64,000 bases of DNA from UBA2784 sp964494625. GTDB lineage: Bacteria; Pseudomonadota; Alphaproteobacteria; Micropepsales; Micropepsaceae. The DNA lies in contig CAZBRT010000003.1 in the NCBI GenBank assembly GCA_964494625.1, positions 496,001 through 560,000 on the forward strand, read 5' to 3'. The notes under the pieces were generated by a model. That model saw nothing but the letters and a program-made list of their open reading frames with translations, did no database searches and was not told where the DNA came from. This document shows positions 60,630-64,000 of this stretch, piece by piece; positions within the stretch are counted from its first letter, which is position 1; every line of letters begins with the position of its first letter. The position numbers and the translations under genes were made by a program.

Positions 60630-61436
60630 ATGAGTGGAGAGAAGCCTGAACCGCCGGTTCCCGTGGCCTCTGCCACGATCATGCTGCTGCGCGACGGGCA
60701 GGCAGGCCTTGAGGTTTTCATGGTGAAGCGTCATCACCAGATTGATTTCGCCTCAGGCGCATTGGTGTTTCCCGGCGGCAAGCTGGCTCCGGGAGATCGT
60801 GACCCGGCGCTCCGCGACTATTGCGATGGCGCAGCCGGCCTTGATGATGGCGAGCTTGCCTTGCGCGCCGGTGCGATCCGGGAAGCATTCGAGGAAAGCG
60901 GCATCCTGCTTGCGCGTCCTTCGGGATCACCGGGCGGATCATCGGGATTTCTGTCCGCAGAGGCCCTTGAAGGCGTGCAGCGCTTCCGGCCGGCGCTCGA
61001 CAAAGGGGAATTGGGTCTTGTGCCGTTCCTGCGCGACCATGGCTTGCGGCTGGCCGTTGATGCTCTGGTGCGCTTTGCCCATTGGGTGACGCCGACCTTC
61101 ATGCCGAAGCGCTTTGACACACATTTCTACGTCGCGGTGGCGCCGCAGGGACAATTGGGCGCGCATGATGGCCGCGAGTCCGTTGATTCAACCTGGATCA
61201 CCCCGGGCGATGCGACTGCCGATCCCAAACGCTGGACAGTCATCTTTCCGACCCGCATGAACCTTGAAAAGCTCGGTCGCGCAGGAAGTGCCGAAGATGC
61301 GCTGGCGCGCGCGCGTGCCGACAGAATCGTCTCGGTGCTGCCCTGGATCGATGCAAGCTCAGGCAAGCCGATGCTGCGTATCCCGGCAGATGCGGGCTAT
61401 GGCGATGTTGCAGAACCTTTGGAAAACCTGCGCTGA
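60630..61436 (+). CDS. Nudix hydrolase, NUDT19-like with split Nudix box
   Basis: This 268-residue protein begins MSGEKPEPPVPVASATIMLL. The Nudix box is interrupted: GGKLAPGDRDP, then an insertion of about 30 residues, then AIREAFEESGILL with the REUxEExGU core. This is the NUDT7/NUDT19-type layout, in which CoA or acyl-CoA derivatives are typical substrates. GGGAAAG lies upstream of the ATG. It converges with the helical gene at 61445. Confidence 0.88.
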   Translation: MSGEKPEPPVPVASATIMLLRDGQAGLEVFMVKRHHQIDFASGALVFPGGKLAPGDRDPALRDYCDGAAGLDDGELALRAGAIREAFEESGILLARPSGSPGGSSGFLSAEALEGVQRFRPALDKGELGLVPFLRDHGLRLAVDALVRFAHWVTPTFMPKRFDTHFYVAVAPQGQLGAHDGRESVDSTWITPGDATADPKRWTVIFPTRMNLEKLGRAGSAEDALARARADRIVSVLPWIDASSGKPMLRIPADAGYGDVAEPLENLR

Positions 61437-61444
61437 GCGCCCGA

Positions 61445-61930
61445 TCAATCGGGCTTCCAGACGGTCACCTTGTCTTCCAGCTCAAGCGCCAGTGCCTTTG
61501 AGACGGGATTGGCGGCATCCTTGATGCCGTCGCGGATCATCAGGCGGATGGCATCCACATGGGCATTCAGCAATTTTTTTGAGGAGGCGGATGAAGCAGC
61601 CTTTGCCTTCTCGAGGAGGGCAATCAACGACTGGGCAACGCGTGCCACGATGGGAAAGTCGCAATTGTTTGACTGGACCTTGAGCGCTTGCGCGCACCGC
61701 ACAAGCTGATCGCGTACATCAACGGAAGCGGGAGCCATCGTGACCCGGTCGCGCGCCTCGACAAGGCGGGCGACATCCTCATCAAGCCACTTCGCATAGT
61801 CCTGCTTTGCTTCAGCCAGCGCGCGATCCGCCGCCCGGCAGGTGTTATCATCCGGCGGGGCCATCGTGCCGACCTTGGTCTTGAGCACGTTGGGCGGCAT
61901 GAAAATTTCGATGGGCTTTTGGCGGGCCAT
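61445..61930 (-). CDS. All-helical protein of unknown function, next to a response regulator
   Basis: The 161-residue protein begins MARQKPIEIFMPPNVLKTKV. It is almost all helix (ARVAQSLIALLEKAKAASSA, LLNAHVDAIRLMIRDGIKDA) with two cysteines (NTCRAADR, NNCDFP). The size and helical layout recall histidine phosphotransfer domains, but the conserved H in a K-x-G context is absent. It lies 18 bp after the response regulator stop, so it may serve the same pathway. Confidence 0.72.
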   Translation of the reverse strand: MARQKPIEIFMPPNVLKTKVGTMAPPDDNTCRAADRALAEAKQDYAKWLDEDVARLVEARDRVTMAPASVDVRDQLVRCAQALKVQSNNCDFPIVARVAQSLIALLEKAKAASSASSKKLLNAHVDAIRLMIRDGIKDAANPVSKALALELEDKVTVWKPD

Positions 61931-61948
61931 GGCTTTTCGTCTTCGTCC

Positions 61949-62482
61949 TCAGGCCACTGATCGGGGCGCGGTTGTGGTGCCATTGTCGCGCCGTTCCGGG
62001 CCGGCATATTCCGTCTTGCGTGTGCGGCGGCGATCGGGTCCGAAATAGTTGCTGGTACGCACGAAAGGACGCGGCGTCTCAATCACCGCATAGATGCGGC
62101 TGTAGAGCGATGCGACAGTGACCGGCTTGGTCAGGAACTCGTTGATGCCTGCGTCGCGTGCGGCGCGCACCTGTTCCACACCGGGGTGGGCTGTCAGCAT
62201 GATGACGGGAACAAACGGGCAGGGGCTGTCGGGGTTGTTGCGCAGCTCACGCGCGAATGCGATGCCATCCATGCCGCCGGGAAGCAGGTAATCGAGGATG
62301 ATCAGGTCCGGTTTGGATGAGTGGCACAGTTCAAGTGCCTGTTCGGCACTTTCGGCATGCAGGATGTCCTTTTCGCCGAAAGCTTCGAGCACTTTGGCGA
62401 CAAGTTTGCGCATATGCGGATTGTCGTCGACAATCAGCGTCCTGACGCGTTCAAGCTGCTTGGCAACCGGGAAGAGACGCAC
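61949..62482 (-). CDS. Single-domain response regulator with C-terminal GPxRR motifs
   Basis: This is a CheY-like receiver: acidic pair LIVDDNPHMR, phospho-Asp in LIILDYLLPGG, Thr in VIMLTAHPG and Lys in FLTKPVTVASL. After it comes a tail with two copies of Y/F-x-GPxRR (NYFGPDRRRT, EYAGPERRDN). Such tails recur on alphaproteobacterial receivers and may bind a partner. I placed the start at GTG 62482 (VRLFPVAKQLERVRTLIVDD); the frame also has an ATG at 62560 whose first 26 residues look non-coding. Confidence 0.85.
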   Translation of the reverse strand: MRLFPVAKQLERVRTLIVDDNPHMRKLVAKVLEAFGEKDILHAESAEQALELCHSSKPDLIILDYLLPGGMDGIAFARELRNNPDSPCPFVPVIMLTAHPGVEQVRAARDAGINEFLTKPVTVASLYSRIYAVIETPRPFVRTSNYFGPDRRRTRKTEYAGPERRDNGTTTAPRSVA

Positions 62483-62596
62483 CGACCTGCACCGAGAAAT
62501 TGGCTGTTGATTCCGGCAGTTGAAACGTGCCGGACATACGCGCCAAGGATGACGTCCCAATGCCTAATATCGCGTTAGCCAGACCTGAATGAATGG

Positions 62597-63364
62597 TTAG
62601 TCCACGAATTGTTCGGCCAGGATGCGCTCATGCAGGCTGTGCTCGGCGTCAAAGAGCATGGTCAGTGTGATGGAACGGTCCTCGGCAATGTCCACAATCG
62701 AAACATCGCGCACTTCAATGTGGTCGGCGACGGCGCTGACCGGACGCTTGCCGGCTTCCAGAATCTCGAAACGCACCTGGGACTTGTGGGGCAGAAGCGC
62801 ACCCGTCCAGCGGCGTGGGCGGAAGGCACTGATCGGGGTGAGCGCCAGCAGCGCGGAGTCGATCGGCAGGATCGGCCCATGCGCCGAAAGGTTGTAGGCC
62901 GTTGATCCGGCGGGTGTTGAAAGAAGCACGCCGTCGCAGACAAGCTCTTCCATCCGCACGCGGCCATCGACCGAAATCCGGATCTTGGCGGCCTGGCGGG
63001 TCTCGCGCAGCAGCGAGACCTCGTTGATCGCAAGGGCGTCCGCCGTGCGGCCATCCGCCGTCAGCGCCTTCATGCGCAAGGGATGGATGTGGGCCGCTTC
63101 GGCCTGGGCGAGGCGTGCAGGCAGGTCGATCGGGTCAAAACTGTTCATCAGGAAGCCGACGCTACCAAGGTTCATGCCATAGATCGGCACACCGCGGGCC
63201 ATGGTCTCGTGCAACATCTGCAGCATGAAGCCGTCGCCACCCAGGGCAACAATGATATCGGCCACGTCGAGCGGTGCGTTGCCGTATCTGTGGCGCAGCT
63301 CAATGCAGGCGGCCTGTGCTTCAGGTGTTGCAGCAGCGGCAAAGGCGATGTTGTTGAGGGTCAT
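62597..63364 (-). CDS. nadK: NAD kinase
   Basis: The 255-residue protein has the family motifs: IIVALGGDGFMLQMLHETMA, GMNLGSVGFLMNSF, NEVSLLRETRQ and DGVLLSTPAGSTAYNLSAHG. It phosphorylates NAD to NADP. The ATG at 63364 (MTLNNIAFAAAATPEAQAAC) lies 22 bp after moaA; an earlier ATG at 63394 would overlap moaA by 8 bp. It is compact, as usual in Alphaproteobacteria. Confidence 0.95.
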   Translation of the reverse strand: MTLNNIAFAAAATPEAQAACIELRHRYGNAPLDVADIIVALGGDGFMLQMLHETMARGVPIYGMNLGSVGFLMNSFDPIDLPARLAQAEAAHIHPLRMKALTADGRTADALAINEVSLLRETRQAAKIRISVDGRVRMEELVCDGVLLSTPAGSTAYNLSAHGPILPIDSALLALTPISAFRPRRWTGALLPHKSQVRFEILEAGKRPVSAVADHIEVRDVSIVDIAEDRSITLTMLFDAEHSLHERILAEQFVD

Positions 63365-63386
63365 GGTCCCCGTCTTGTCCGGCTTT

Positions 63387-64000
63387 CTATCCACCTGTCA
63401 CCGACATATGCCGTCTGACGGCTGGAGCAAGGCGGCCACGCTCGATCACGAAATCATGGCCCTTTGGCTTGCGGCCGATGGCCTCGTCAATCGCCTGCGC
63501 CAGCAATTGGCCGGACGCGTCCTGGCGCAACGGCTTGCGCAAATCGGCGCTGTCGTCCTGTCCCAGGCACATATAGAGCATGCCCGTGCAGGTGATCCGC
63601 ACACGGTTGCAGCTTTCACAGAAATTGTGGGTGAGCGGCGTGATGAAGCCGAGGCGCCCGCCTGTCTCACGCACACGCACATAGCGGGCCGGGCCGCCGG
63701 TGCGATGGGGAATGTCGTCGAGCGTGAACTGTGTCTCAAGCCGCGCGCGCATTTCGGCAAGCGGCAGGTAATCATGCGTGCGGTCTGATCCGGTGTCGCC
63801 CAACGGCATGGTCTCGATCAGGGTCAGGTCCATGCCATCGCCATGGGCCCAGCGGATCAATTCCGCGATCTCGTCCTCATTGCCATCGGGGCCGCGCAGG
63901 GCCACTGCATTGATCTTGACGGCAAGTCCTGCCGCACGCGCGGCTGCGATGCCGTTCATGACCTGATCGAGGCGCCCCCAGCGGGTGATGGCTGCAAACT
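63387..64000 (-). CDS. moaA: GTP 3',8-cyclase MoaA (C-terminal part, cut by window edge)
   Basis: The frame runs off the right end and gives about 204 C-terminal residues: RWGRLDQVMNGIAAARAAGL, VKINAVALRGPDGNEDEIAE and FITPLTHNFCESCNRVRITC followed by TGMLYMCLG. The last group is the second 4Fe-4S cluster motif (C-x2-C-x13-C) that binds the GTP substrate. MoaA starts molybdenum cofactor synthesis. The N-terminal radical-SAM motif CxxxCxxC is outside the window. Confidence 0.95.
   Translation of the reverse strand, partial: FAAITRWGRLDQVMNGIAAARAAGLAVKINAVALRGPDGNEDEIAELIRWAHGDGMDLTLIETMPLGDTGSDRTHDYLPLAEMRARLETQFTLDDIPHRTGGPARYVRVRETGGRLGFITPLTHNFCESCNRVRITCTGMLYMCLGQDDSADLRKPLRQDASGQLLAQAIDEAIGRKPKGHDFVIERGRLAPAVRRHMSVTGG

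Noticed and set aside
62483..62560. ATG at 62560 as response-regulator start
   Set aside because: The 26 added residues are Cys/Arg-rich and unlike receiver leaders; the GTG at 62482 is closer to the conserved domain. Not excluded fully.

Overview
The window looks like an alphaproteobacterial chromosome carrying a large mosaic of mobile DNA. The evidence is a GC-rich sequence, a complete ccoNOQP-ccoGHIS high-affinity oxidase cluster with FNR/FixK-type boxes, a phosphatidylcholine synthase, an Rsm22-family methyltransferase, and phage gene families typical of alphaproteobacterial prophages. I cannot name the genus from the sequence alone.

Positions 1-17764 are part of a lambdoid-type prophage read right to left (minus strand). 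From early to late it holds a DUF2188 protein, two long proteins of unknown function, an excisionase-like HTH protein, and a recombination and replication module: a Sak4-like ATPase, an SF2 helicase, a Cas4-like Fe-S nuclease and a PriPol-helicase fusion. Iteron-like repeats, a RuvC-like nuclease, a ParB-methyltransferase fusion and packaging genes (small and large terminase, gpW-like joiner, start of portal) follow. Nearly all genes overlap by ATGA/TGATG. Two plus-strand genes with their own terminator (3118-4058) interrupt this operon like a moron.

Positions 17903-25443 read the other way: an XRE repressor, an ImmA/IrrE protease, an AddB-like Fe-S nuclease, an AddA-like helicase-nuclease, and the first 30 or so codons of a DUF262 protein. 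The rest of the DUF262 gene is lost, and a 1300-bp IS5-family element lies just beyond. I regard this cassette as the best candidate for an undescribed anti-phage or immunity system in the window. Next come a serine-recombinase module (26932-29388), an orphan trypsin-like protease (29444-30148), and a repeat-bearing spacer ending at tRNA-Ser(GCU), where ordinary chromosome appears to resume.

Positions 30950-64000 are chromosomal. They include a CBS protein, an M23 peptidase, the cbb3 oxidase operon with its assembly genes, a DUF2189 protein, two MFS transporters, and a PadR regulator with a duplicated-domain membrane sensor. They also include a threonine-dehydratase-like enzyme with TctB/TctA and a convergent TctC receptor, phosphatidylcholine synthase with a second CDP-alcohol phosphotransferase, a ThiO-like oxidase and an acyl-CoA dehydrogenase. 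The right end has an FAD monooxygenase, a HIT protein, a lytic transglycosylase, Rsm22, a degenerate EAL protein, a Nudix hydrolase, a response regulator, NAD kinase and the 3' part of moaA.
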